A stretch of DNA of 64,000 nucleotides. Origin: JALOAD01 sp023228995 [NCBI: Candidatus Muiribacterium halophilum] (lineage in GTDB: Bacteria; Muiribacteriota; Muiribacteriia; Muiribacteriales). The DNA lies in NCBI GenBank assembly GCA_023228995.1, contig JALOAD010000009.1, positions 1-64,000 on the forward strand. Direction: 5' to 3'. The notes under the pieces are model-generated. The model saw only the letters and a list, made by a program, of their open reading frames with translations. It searched no databases and had not been told where the DNA came from. Positions 45,387-54,131 of this stretch are shown one piece after another (within the stretch, counting starts at the first letter, position 1; each line of letters starts with the position of its first letter). A program made the translations under genes and the position numbers.

Positions 45387-47313
45387 CAGATACAAAATAT
45401 TTATTATCTTTTTTTTAATATTTTTAGGTTTTTCTTTATTATCAAGATTAACTTTTTTTATTTATTCTTTTGTAAATATTGATAAATCAATTACTCAAAT
45501 ATTTTTAATTTTTATCATAGGATTATTTTATGATACTGTAACAGCAAGTTACTTTCTAATACCATTATCATTACTTCTCTTAATCCTTCCTGAAAAAATC
45601 CTTCATTTTAAATACTCAAAAATTTTTTTTTGGTTATGCTTACTTTTTTATAATGGTATATTAATCTTTAATCTTGTATCAGAATATCTTTTCTGGGAAG
45701 AATTTGAAGTAAGATACAATTTTATTGCAGTAGACTATTTAGTATACACTAACGAAGTCATTGGAAATATCAAAGAATCTTATAATCTTCCGTTACTTCT
45801 AACGCTAATTTCAGTCATTGCAACAATCTTATCATTATTTTTTTATAAATTTATAAAAAGTTCAGTTAAGCTTAATACAAATTTAAAAACAAGATTTTAT
45901 TTTTCAGCAATGTACTTGATTTTTTTAGTATTATTTATTCTGTTTATCGATTCATCGTATATAAAAATCTCAAACAATGTCTACAATAATGAAGTAGCTA
46001 AAAATGGTATTTATCAGATTTTTCATGCTTTTCGGCATAACACTTTGGATTTTAATAAATATTATATGGTAATTAATAATCCTGTTTTTAATTTAAAAAA
46101 AATTAAATCCGCAGAAAGAATAATTTATTCTTCAAATAATTCAAATAATATAACAAGGAAATTTCAGACAAATTTTCCTGAGAATAATGGTAAAAATGTA
46201 AATATCATACTCATTACAATAGAAAGTATGAGTGCTGAATTTATGAATAACTTTGGAAATAAAAACAACCTGACTCCAAACTTAGACAATCTTAGTAAAA
46301 AAGGTATTTTTTTAACAAACTTATTTGCAACAGGAACTAGAACAGTAAGAGGCATGGAAGCTATAACTCTTTCAATCCCTCCAACACCCGGAAGATCCAT
46401 TGTAAAAAGACCTCATAATGAAAATTTAAACTCTATAGGTTTTGTATTAAAAGAAAAAGGTTATGAAAACAAATTCATATATTCTGGACATGGATACTTT
46501 GATAATATGAATTATTTTTATAAAAATAATGGTTTTGATATCGTTGACAGAACTGATTTCAAAAAAAATGAAATTAGTTTTGCAAATATTTGGGGAGTCT
46601 GTGATGAAGATCTTTACAAAAAAGTATTAAAAGAAGCTGATAAATCTTATTCTCATAACAAACCATTTTATTTTCATGTAATGACTACATCAAATCACAG
46701 ACCCTATACTTATCCTGAGCCAAGTATCGATATACCATCAGGTACTGGAAGGCATGGTGCAGTCAAATATACTGATTATGCTATTGGAAAATTAATAAGT
46801 GAAATCAAAAATAAAGAATGGATGAAAAATACTCTTTTAATAATTTCTGCTGATCATTGTGCTTCAAGTGCAGGAAAAACTACTTTGAACGCAAAAAAAT
46901 ATAGTATACCTTTAATCATATATTCACCACACTTAATTAAACCGCAAAAAATAGAAAAAATCTGTTCACAAATTGATCTTGCTCCAACAATATTGGACTT
47001 AATTGGGATTGAATATGAATCAAAATTTTTTGGTGAAAGTATTTTTTCTGATAACTTTGTAGAAAGAGCTTTTATTGGAAATTATCAAAGTCTTGGATTA
47101 TTAAACTCTTACGGAAAATTATCTATTATTTCTCCTACAAAAAGACACGAATTGTTCAATGTTGATATTAATAATTACTATGATACAACAAAAGATTTAA
47201 TAGAAAACTCTTCTCTACTTAATCAAAATATCAGTTTCTATCAGTCAGCTGATTTTCTATTTACTAATAAATTATATAAATATAATGGAGGAAAAAATGA
47301 ATCTAATATTTAA
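45370..47313 (+). CDS. LtaS/MdoB-type phosphoglycerol transferase, paralogue A
   Basis: 647 aa: five membrane helices (to about residue 205), then an extracytoplasmic alkaline-phosphatase-fold domain. TIESMSAEFMNNFG holds the first metal ligand, LFATGTRTVRGMEAI the nucleophilic Thr region, and SADHCASSAGKTTLN the Asp-His metal ligands. PTPGRSIVKRP is typical of the COG1368 members of diderm bacteria. It should transfer glycerol-phosphate from phosphatidylglycerol to a glycolipid, glucan or lipid A-like acceptor, releasing diacylglycerol. GGAG lies nine bases before the ATG. Confidence 0.85.
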   Translation: MNKINNRYKIFIIFFLIFLGFSLLSRLTFFIYSFVNIDKSITQIFLIFIIGLFYDTVTASYFLIPLSLLLLILPEKILHFKYSKIFFWLCLLFYNGILIFNLVSEYLFWEEFEVRYNFIAVDYLVYTNEVIGNIKESYNLPLLLTLISVIATILSLFFYKFIKSSVKLNTNLKTRFYFSAMYLIFLVLFILFIDSSYIKISNNVYNNEVAKNGIYQIFHAFRHNTLDFNKYYMVINNPVFNLKKIKSAERIIYSSNNSNNITRKFQTNFPENNGKNVNIILITIESMSAEFMNNFGNKNNLTPNLDNLSKKGIFLTNLFATGTRTVRGMEAITLSIPPTPGRSIVKRPHNENLNSIGFVLKEKGYENKFIYSGHGYFDNMNYFYKNNGFDIVDRTDFKKNEISFANIWGVCDEDLYKKVLKEADKSYSHNKPFYFHVMTTSNHRPYTYPEPSIDIPSGTGRHGAVKYTDYAIGKLISEIKNKEWMKNTLLIISADHCASSAGKTTLNAKKYSIPLIIYSPHLIKPQKIEKICSQIDLAPTILDLIGIEYESKFFGESIFSDNFVERAFIGNYQSLGLLNSYGKLSIISPTKRHELFNVDINNYYDTTKDLIENSSLLNQNISFYQSADFLFTNKLYKYNGGKNESNI

Positions 47314-49240
47314 CATCCTGAATATCCGAAATGGCATTACATGGATTATATTAAGTTTTTCATTACTTATTTTAATGATTTTTACTTTATTTAGAATATT
47401 TATATCAATATGGAAATATAAAGAAATTAAAAAAGCATCAAGTTTAAGTAAAATATTATTTACTGGATTCAAGTTTGATATAATGACAATTAGTTATTTA
47501 AACTTAATTCCATTTTTTTTAATTACTATTTTTTTTGTTGTAAATGATTTCAAAGAAGTTTTTTGCACAATATTAAAAATTTATTATATATCAGTTTTGG
47601 ATTTAATAATATTTCTTGAATTAAGCACTTATTCTTTTATGGAGGAATATGGAGTTAGACCCGATCGAATTTTCATTGAATATCTTATATATCCTAAAGA
47701 AGTTGGTAGAACATTATGGAAAGAATATAAAATTCAAATTATTTTTGCTATATTTTTACTTACATTAACAACAATATTCCTAAGTAATTATTTTATTGAT
47801 TATAATTTTATATATCTAAATAAAATCATCAGAATTTTATATTCTCTAATATTTCTAATACTAGTTGTTGCTGGAGCAAGATCTTCATTTGGGCATAGAG
47901 CTGCAAATATTTCAATGTCATCAATAAGTTCAAGTAAATCAGTCAATGATTTAACACTAAATTCTTTATATTCAGTCTTATACGCAGTTTATAGAATTAA
48001 AGATGAAAAAAATTCTGCAAAAATTTATGGAAATATAAATAAAGACATATTATTTTCATCAGTCAGAAAGCACATGTTAATCCCTTATAAAAATTTCATT
48101 TCAGAAAATCATCCTACTTTACATTATCAGGAAAGCACTTATAAAAATGAAAAACCACTGAATGTTGTAATAATAATCGAAGAAAGTCTTGGAGCAAGTT
48201 TTGTAAAATCACTAGGAGGAAAAGATTTGTGTCCTAATCTGGAAAAACTTAAATCTAAAGGATTATGGTTTGAAAATTTATATGCAACAGGAACTCGAAC
48301 TGTTAGAGGAATTGAAGCAATTATATCAGGATTTCTACCAACTCCAGGAAGAAGTGTCGTAAAACTCGGTTTTGCACAAAATAATTTTTTCACAATAGCA
48401 TCATTATTAAAAGATAAAGGATATACAAATCATTTTTTTTATGGTGGAGAAAGTCATTTTGATAATATGAGTTCTTTTTTTATGGGAAATGGTTTTGACT
48501 TTATGTTTGATGAAAAAAATATAAAAAAATACAACTATAAAGGTACTTGGGGAATATGCGACGAAGATATTTTTTTATATGCCAATAATATTTTTAAACA
48601 GCAGAGAAATCCTTTTTTGAGTGTTATTTTAACTACATCAAACCATTCTCCATATGAATTTCCAGATAATAAAATAGAATTTAAAGGAAAGAAAAATAAT
48701 CTTGAAAATACTGTAAGATATGCCGATTATTCATTAGGTTCTTTTTTTGAAAAAGCCAGCCAAGAAAAATATTATAATGAAACTGTTTTTTTAATAGTTG
48801 CCGACCACGAACTCAGAGTAAGCGGGGAAAACCTTGTGCCTGTTGAAAAATTTCATATACCAGGATTAATTATATCTCCAAATTTAAAACCAGGTAATTA
48901 CTCTGAAATATCAAGTCAGATTGATCTTCCTGTTACATTGTTGTCTATATTAGGAATTTCTTCAATACATCCTATGTCTGGAAGAGATTTAACAAAAAAT
49001 CACCAGCAGCTGGGCAGAGCAATAATTCAATATGGAAACAATTTTTCTTATGTAACAGAAAATAACCAAATAATACTTAGTCCTGGAATTGAACCTCAAC
49101 ATTTTGAATTAAAAAATGGGTCATGGATAAAAAACACTAAATCTATAAATACAAATCTAGTTGAAACAGCTTTGTCACATGCAATTCTTCCCTCATATCT
49201 TTATAGCAATAAATTATATACAAACAATAAGGAGAAATAA
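47297..49240 (+). CDS. LtaS/MdoB-type phosphoglycerol transferase, paralogue B
   Basis: 647 aa from the ATG at 47297, which has GGAGG five bases upstream; an ATG four codons earlier contains that site and is less likely. Same layout as paralogue A: five membrane helices, then the sulfatase-like domain with IIEESLGASFVKSLG, LYATGTRTVRGIEAI and VADHELRVSGENLVP. The Asp-His pair is kept but the CASSAGKT segment seen in A is replaced, so the acceptor site probably differs. Overlaps A by 17 bases, implying coupled translation and perhaps a primer/extender division of labour as in Listeria LtaP/LtaS. Confidence 0.85.
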   Translation: MNLIFNILNIRNGITWIILSFSLLILMIFTLFRIFISIWKYKEIKKASSLSKILFTGFKFDIMTISYLNLIPFFLITIFFVVNDFKEVFCTILKIYYISVLDLIIFLELSTYSFMEEYGVRPDRIFIEYLIYPKEVGRTLWKEYKIQIIFAIFLLTLTTIFLSNYFIDYNFIYLNKIIRILYSLIFLILVVAGARSSFGHRAANISMSSISSSKSVNDLTLNSLYSVLYAVYRIKDEKNSAKIYGNINKDILFSSVRKHMLIPYKNFISENHPTLHYQESTYKNEKPLNVVIIIEESLGASFVKSLGGKDLCPNLEKLKSKGLWFENLYATGTRTVRGIEAIISGFLPTPGRSVVKLGFAQNNFFTIASLLKDKGYTNHFFYGGESHFDNMSSFFMGNGFDFMFDEKNIKKYNYKGTWGICDEDIFLYANNIFKQQRNPFLSVILTTSNHSPYEFPDNKIEFKGKKNNLENTVRYADYSLGSFFEKASQEKYYNETVFLIVADHELRVSGENLVPVEKFHIPGLIISPNLKPGNYSEISSQIDLPVTLLSILGISSIHPMSGRDLTKNHQQLGRAIIQYGNNFSYVTENNQIILSPGIEPQHFELKNGSWIKNTKSINTNLVETALSHAILPSYLYSNKLYTNNKEK

Positions 49241-49617
49241 TGAGAAACCAACCAAAATATAAGTTTTTTAAAAACTGGGGATATGCAATGTCTGGTTTTT
49301 TAGAAGTATTTAAAAATGAGACTGCATTGAGATTAGAAATTATAGTTTTTATTATTTTAACAATTGTATCACTTTTTTTTAAAATACCATCAATTCATAG
49401 ATTATTAATGTATAGTTGTTTTTTTATTGTAATAATTGTAGAACTTATAAACAGTTCTATAGAAAGATGTGTTGATCTTATAACAAAAGATTATCATGAT
49501 TTAGCAAAACATGCTAAAGACGCAGTTTCTGCTGCTGTTATGACAGCTAATTTTCTTACAACTTTTGTATGGATATTTTTTATATATACAGATATATTTT
49601 TAAAATTAAATATTTAA
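49240..49617 (+). CDS. dgkA: Diacylglycerol kinase (DgkA type)
   Basis: 125 aa with three membrane helices, the standard size. VELINSSIERCVDLI contains the two active-site glutamates (about 68 and 75) and HAKDAVSAAVM the Lys-Asp pair; Glu27 matches the N-terminal catalytic Glu. It phosphorylates diacylglycerol to phosphatidic acid and would recycle the diacylglycerol released by the two preceding transferases. Its ATG shares a base with the previous stop codon (TAATG), and GGAG is upstream. Last gene of the operon. Confidence 0.93.
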   Translation: MRNQPKYKFFKNWGYAMSGFLEVFKNETALRLEIIVFIILTIVSLFFKIPSIHRLLMYSCFFIVIIVELINSSIERCVDLITKDYHDLAKHAKDAVSAAVMTANFLTTFVWIFFIYTDIFLKLNI

Positions 49618-49624
49618 AAATGCA

Positions 49625-49662
49625 TAAAAAAAAAGGTGCAGATATTATCCGCACCTTTTTTA
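49625..49662. terminator. Bidirectional rho-independent terminator
   Basis: AAAAAAGGTGC and GCACCTTTTTT around an 11-base loop, between the convergent dgkA and endonuclease genes. Confidence 0.88.
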
Positions 49663-49683
49663 AATTTAAATCAAATATTAAAA

Positions 49684-50736
49684 TTAAAAATTATCAATTC
49701 TATCAACAAATCCTGGATTATCAATAAATGGATTTCTTGCATGCTGAATATCTTCAATTAATCCATTTCTATTAACTTCTTTTTCATCAACAGGATCAAG
49801 TTTATTCCATTCTCTAAAAGCATCTTCCTGCTCTTTATCTATTTCCATTCTATATCTAACACCCATATAAAACATTGCACGAGCAACATTACCTTTATGA
49901 TCATCTCTTGGTTCAAACACTGTTTTACCTGTTTTTGAAGTTCCTACTTTGCTTCCATCCTGTTCCCATCTTGGATTCTCAACCAATCCAAAAGGATAAT
50001 TACTTCTTCTTGAATTACTTTTTGAATCAGTTGGAAAAAGATGATTAAGATCACCTCTTTTTATAGCAAAACTAGAATTACCAAGTTTAGACTGAGGCCA
50101 AGTATGTTCACAGTTCATTATTTCATTTTTTGGATATTTTGAATGAACTACAAGATTAGTATAAACACAATGAATATCACCATTTTCATCATTGTCAACG
50201 TTACCAAACATCTCAACTTTTGCATTATCATAACCAATACTCTTGTGATTGCTGATTAAATCATGTAGTGAATAATAAAGATCTTCACCCTGTTCATTTT
50301 CTAAACCAGCATAAATCTCATTATAATCAAAATCATTTGAAGATTTATCTAACACAATTCTTGCAACATCATCTTCATTATCAACATTTTGCATTTCCAA
50401 ATAGAATTTTGTGTTTTCTATAACTCTGTAAGTAAAAGATTTTGTTGACATTGGAGGTGTTACAGAAGCATATTCTCGACCATTCATATAATAAAATGAA
50501 ATTTCAGAAGCTCCGCTTCTATCTTCATTTCTCATAGAATATCTTGCTGAATTATTGTATAACTTTGTTTTTTGAAGGTTTTCTAAAAGCTCAATACTAT
50601 CTTCAAATTCAAATTCATTTGATAATTTGTCTAATTTGAATACATCATAAACACCATTCATCTTATCAATTTGAAGTGAACTAACAGACATAGACAAAAA
50701 AATCACACACATTATAGCTAACATTTGTTTTTTCAT
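49684..50736 (-). CDS. Secreted endonuclease I family nuclease, paralogue 2
   Basis: 350 aa. I start it at 50736 (AAGGAGAG eight bases upstream, signal peptide MKKQMLAIMCVIFLSMSVSS); the frame extends 30 codons further upstream, but through a terminator hairpin, so that extension is not coding. N-terminal domain as in the paralogues, then MNCEHTWPQSKLG with the catalytic His and TDSKSNSRRSNYPFGLV with the conserved Asn. FEPRDDHKGNVARAMFYMGVRY is also shared. It follows paralogue 3 closely in tandem, with a hairpin terminator and no room for a promoter between them. Confidence 0.9.
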   Translation of the reverse strand: MKKQMLAIMCVIFLSMSVSSLQIDKMNGVYDVFKLDKLSNEFEFEDSIELLENLQKTKLYNNSARYSMRNEDRSGASEISFYYMNGREYASVTPPMSTKSFTYRVIENTKFYLEMQNVDNEDDVARIVLDKSSNDFDYNEIYAGLENEQGEDLYYSLHDLISNHKSIGYDNAKVEMFGNVDNDENGDIHCVYTNLVVHSKYPKNEIMNCEHTWPQSKLGNSSFAIKRGDLNHLFPTDSKSNSRRSNYPFGLVENPRWEQDGSKVGTSKTGKTVFEPRDDHKGNVARAMFYMGVRYRMEIDKEQEDAFREWNKLDPVDEKEVNRNGLIEDIQHARNPFIDNPGFVDRIDNF

Positions 50737-50758
50737 ACTATATACTCTCCTTTTTTTG

Positions 50759-50788
50759 GAAAAAAAAAGCCCTTTAAAAGGGCTTTTT
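50759..50788 (-). terminator. Intercistronic terminator between endonuclease paralogues 3 and 2
   Basis: Minus strand AAAAGCCCTT / AAGGGCTTTT hairpin followed by about ten T. The downstream start codon is only 23 bases beyond the T run. Confidence 0.8.
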
Positions 50789-50800
50789 AATTTATTTAAT

Positions 50801-51844
50801 TTAAAAATCTCTAATATTATCAACAAACTCAGGTCTATCTATAAATGGATTTCTATTTCCTTGAGCTTCTTCAACACCAGCATTTCTAGCAATTTCTTTT
50901 TCAGAAACTGGATCTAATTCATGCCATTTTCTTAAAGTGTTTTCTTGATGTGCATCTATAGCCATTGTATATCTTACTGCAAAATAAAACATAGCTCTTG
51001 CAACATCACCTTTATGTTCATCTCTTGGTTCAAACACTGTGAAATTACCCAAATCTGAAGTTCCTAATTTACTTCCACCATCTTGCCAAGTTACTTTTCT
51101 TACATTACCAAATGGATAATTACTTCTTCTTGAATTGCTTTTTGAATCAGTCGGAAAAAGATGATTTATATCACTTTTTTTAGTACCTTTTTCTGCACCA
51201 CCAAATTTAGACTGAGGCCAAGTATGTTCACAATTCATAATTGTATGATTAGGAATTCCGCTTGTTTTAATAGTTTTACCAGTATAAACACATTCAACAA
51301 CGCCATCTACATTATCAATTTCACCAAAAAAAGCTTTTCTTGCACCTGTATAACCAAGATCTTTTTGATTATCTATCATATCATGAAGTCTACTAATCAT
51401 ACCATCATCAGTCATATGAGCGATTGAATCATAATAATCATCAAATTTGAATTTATTATATTCTTTATCATATACAAGTGTTATAATATCAGAATAATCA
51501 TCAATATTAACAAGAGTCATTGAAAAATCAGTATTTTCAGTAACTTCGTATATTGAAGAATTTTTGTTATCTTTAAAAGAAGCATAAAGTTGATTATCGA
51601 TATTTTCAAATTCAAATTCTGACATTGCAAATCTTACATCATTCTGTACAGCATATTTTGCAGAGTCAAAACTTCTTGTATCTGAATTGATTTTTGAAAG
51701 ATATACATTAGTATCAAAAGTCTTATCATCATCTCCTTTGAGAATATAATAAGCTCCATCCATATTGGAAATATCCAATGAAATAGCTGAAAATGAGAAA
51801 ACCGTAACTGAAACTAGTAACATAAGTTTTTTTGTTAATTTCAT
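50801..51844 (-). CDS. Secreted endonuclease I family nuclease, paralogue 3
   Basis: 347 aa with a signal peptide (about 1-22). N-terminal domain starts LDISNMDGAYYIL. The catalytic domain has MNCEHTWPQSKFGGAEKGTK with the general-base His and TDSKSNSRRSNYPFGNV. It is closer to paralogue 2 than to paralogue 1 in the catalytic half. AAAGGAG precedes the ATG. A very good promoter with a built-in palindrome (51920-51948) lies upstream, and a PadR-like repressor gene is directly upstream of that. Confidence 0.9.
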   Translation of the reverse strand: MKLTKKLMLLVSVTVFSFSAISLDISNMDGAYYILKGDDDKTFDTNVYLSKINSDTRSFDSAKYAVQNDVRFAMSEFEFENIDNQLYASFKDNKNSSIYEVTENTDFSMTLVNIDDYSDIITLVYDKEYNKFKFDDYYDSIAHMTDDGMISRLHDMIDNQKDLGYTGARKAFFGEIDNVDGVVECVYTGKTIKTSGIPNHTIMNCEHTWPQSKFGGAEKGTKKSDINHLFPTDSKSNSRRSNYPFGNVRKVTWQDGGSKLGTSDLGNFTVFEPRDEHKGDVARAMFYFAVRYTMAIDAHQENTLRKWHELDPVSEKEIARNAGVEEAQGNRNPFIDRPEFVDNIRDF

Positions 51845-51919
51845 ACTATTACTCCTTTGTTAACCGGAGCTTATACTCTTATACACTTATACCAGTTTTT
51901 ATTTTGGTTGTTTGTAATA

Positions 51920-51948
51920 AGTATAGTACTCTATACTTTCATAGTCAA
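51920..51948 (-). promoter_or_regulatory. Regulated promoter of the tandem nuclease genes
   Basis: Minus strand TTGACT (51943-51948), 17-base spacer, TATACT (51920-51925). An inverted repeat AGTATAG-N4-CTATACT (51920-51937) covers the -10 box and part of the spacer, the expected place for a repressor. The PadR-like gene next door is a candidate regulator. Confidence 0.7.
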
Positions 51949-52026
51949 GTACTTTTTTTAATTTTTTATTTTAAATATAAAACTCTTTATTAGATTGGCT
52001 TTATTTGAACATTTCAGAACTTTTTT

Positions 52027-52584
52027 TTATTTTTTAGAATACTTCTGAGTAAAATCCTTCATAAATAAAATCTCATTTTTAATAACAGAAAATCTATGTT
52101 TATAAATAAGTCGCAGATTCACAGGAAGATTTTCTTTTTTATCCAATACATAATCATTAAGCTTTTTATACTCATTAGTCAAAAAATCTATTCTTGATTC
52201 CAAACTTTTAACAAAAACACTACCACTAATTAAACTAGCAAAAGCCATACAAATTTCAAATCTGACATCTTTTTCTCTGGAACTACTCAACCCTTTGATA
52301 AGTTCAGCCCTAAATAAAAGCTGTCCACTTTCACTTAAAGAATATAAAATACCTTTAGGACCTCTGCCCTCTTTTTTCTTTTCAGTTTTAGCTAAAATTA
52401 ATTTAAAATCATCAAGTTTTTTAAGAGTATTATATAAAGAAGTAGTTCCAATAGAAATAAATTGTCTATAACCTAAATCTTCAATTATTTTATTAATTTT
52501 ATACCCAGATAAATTTGGATTTTCTAAAATAACACCAGTAATTACAAATTCTATATTAGAAAGTTCTTTTTTTGTTTTTTTCAT
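52027..52584 (-). CDS. PadR-family transcriptional regulator
   Basis: 185 aa. The N-terminal ~95 residues form a winged helix of PadR type (EFVITGVILENPNLSGYKINKIIE ... TTSLYNTLKKLDDFKLI ... KGILYSLSESGQLLF) with the usual 'SGYxI' and 'YxxLxxLxxxGLI' elements. The C-terminal ~85 residues are helical and would form the dimerisation/effector arm. TAGGAG precedes the start. It lies directly upstream of the nuclease promoter that carries a palindrome. Controlling the nucleases is therefore possible but unproved. Confidence 0.75.
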   Translation of the reverse strand: MKKTKKELSNIEFVITGVILENPNLSGYKINKIIEDLGYRQFISIGTTSLYNTLKKLDDFKLILAKTEKKKEGRGPKGILYSLSESGQLLFRAELIKGLSSSREKDVRFEICMAFASLISGSVFVKSLESRIDFLTNEYKKLNDYVLDKKENLPVNLRLIYKHRFSVIKNEILFMKDFTQKYSKK

Positions 52585-52743
52585 ATAAACTCCTATACTC
52601 TTTAACCTTCTTTTAACCCTTTAACCATCTCACTACTTCACGGCTTTATCTGTCACAGCTTTTTAATAATTTATATATTCCACTTATAAACTATATCATA
52701 AAAAAAATATATTTGAAGTTTTTGTAGAAAAAAATCTATTTAT
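52585..52743. other. Intergenic region with repeat fragments
   Basis: Contains TTTAACC blocks like the family C repeats (52594-52625) and a 23-bp piece (52641-52663) of the dispersed GTGACATGTCA repeat. No gene seen. Confidence 0.4.
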
Positions 52744-52772
52744 TTGACTATATTCTTTACTCTCTATAAAAT
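52744..52772 (+). promoter_or_regulatory. Promoter for a nearly leaderless mRNA
   Basis: TTGACT (52744-52749), 17-base spacer, TAAAAT (52767-52772), nine bases before the ATG at 52782. No Shine-Dalgarno site fits. Confidence 0.6.
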
Positions 52773-52781
52773 TAATTTCTT

Positions 52782-54131
52782 ATGAAAAAAAATATAAGCT
52801 TTAAAACAAAATGTTTTGGTGTTTTTGGAATTTTAGCCTGGCTATTATTTTATTTAACTGCAATTATTGTGATTTTTAAAGATATTGATATTGTATTCTC
52901 AGGTCAAAAGTTATTTTATAATATTTCAGGTTATTTATTTCCTTTTCCTTATTTTGAAAAACTAGCTATGTTTTATTATAGTCTTTTTGGATTTTTGTAT
53001 TTTTCAGCTGGATATCAAACTTTCAAAGGAAGAACATCTGGGTATTTTTGGTATCTTTCTATTGGATATGCTCATACAGTTATTGGAGTAATTTCATTTA
53101 TTTTATTCGGAACTTTTATAAACTTTATATCTGTAATATTTAATTTAGTGTTAGGTCTTTTTATCATCACATATTTTTCTTCACATGAAGTATTAAAAGA
53201 ATTTAACATTTCAGATAAAGTATCAAAAACAATATTTAAAGATTTTAATTTTTTAAAATTATTTGTCGTTTCAACTTCAGCTATATATATAGTTATAATA
53301 AGTTTTTTTGTATTTTTGTATCCTCTTGGAAGTGTTGAATTAAAAAAAACAAAACCTAATATTATAGAATATACTGGAAAAAATCTCGATATTTTTGACA
53401 TAAATTTTAAAATACCAAAAGATTATATTTTTGCTGATATAAATTTTGAAAAAAATAATACTCTTTATACAACTTTATTAAGAAATGATGGAAAAATTGG
53501 AATTCTTATATATGATTACACTTATTTTGAAAAACTAAGCAATATTATTGGTAAAAAGTTTAATATAAATAATCATGATGACTTTATAAGATTAATGTTT
53601 AAAAACAAATACAGTTTAATTTTTCAGTATATGAAATATCATAAATTCAGCAATATTTATAAAAATGCTGAAGAAATTATATTTGAAAATAAAAATTCTA
53701 GTTGTTTTTTATTCAGTGGTAAAAAAGAAAATAAAATTATCTACGAATATTTTATTTTTGATAAAACAAATTCAAATATTTACAATTTGAATTTTATTGT
53801 TATGGATAAAAATGAAAATAATCGAAAACTTTTTGATTCAATAGTATTTAATTCTTATGTAAATAAACCTTTTTACAAAAAAAATTATCATGAATTATCT
53901 CTTCAAAACTATTTGAATAATAATTTAGAACAATTAAAATATTCAGTTGCAAACGCTCTTGAAGTTGATCCTAACAATTCTGATCTTTTATATATGCTTG
54001 CTTATGCGTTTTATAAAGATAATCGATTCAAAAACAAAGATGTAGCTAAAGAATTATTAAATAGATCTTTAAATTTCAATTCAGAACATAATCAAAGCAT
54101 AGAATTATTAAGATTAATTGGGGATATTTAA
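52782..54131 (+). CDS. Membrane protein with TPR-like C-terminus, unknown function
   Basis: 449 aa. Five hydrophobic segments lie in residues 1-190 (about 13-33, 60-80, 88-108, 110-130, 165-190). A soluble, beta-rich domain follows (200-370), and the last ~60 residues (LKYSVANALEVDPNNSDLLYMLAYAFYKDNRFKN...) are TPR-like. I recognise no family. It shares one base with the aroC start (TAATG), so aroC depends on this gene's transcript. Its mRNA appears to start within a few bases of the ATG. The functional link with chorismate synthase is not evident. Confidence 0.7.
   Translation: MKKNISFKTKCFGVFGILAWLLFYLTAIIVIFKDIDIVFSGQKLFYNISGYLFPFPYFEKLAMFYYSLFGFLYFSAGYQTFKGRTSGYFWYLSIGYAHTVIGVISFILFGTFINFISVIFNLVLGLFIITYFSSHEVLKEFNISDKVSKTIFKDFNFLKLFVVSTSAIYIVIISFFVFLYPLGSVELKKTKPNIIEYTGKNLDIFDINFKIPKDYIFADINFEKNNTLYTTLLRNDGKIGILIYDYTYFEKLSNIIGKKFNINNHDDFIRLMFKNKYSLIFQYMKYHKFSNIYKNAEEIIFENKNSSCFLFSGKKENKIIYEYFIFDKTNSNIYNLNFIVMDKNENNRKLFDSIVFNSYVNKPFYKKNYHELSLQNYLNNNLEQLKYSVANALEVDPNNSDLLYMLAYAFYKDNRFKNKDVAKELLNRSLNFNSEHNQSIELLRLIGDI

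Noticed and set aside
50737-50826. 30-codon N-terminal extension of endonuclease paralogue 2
   Set aside because: It would be translated through a rho-independent terminator, while the internal ATG has a good ribosome binding site and a signal peptide.
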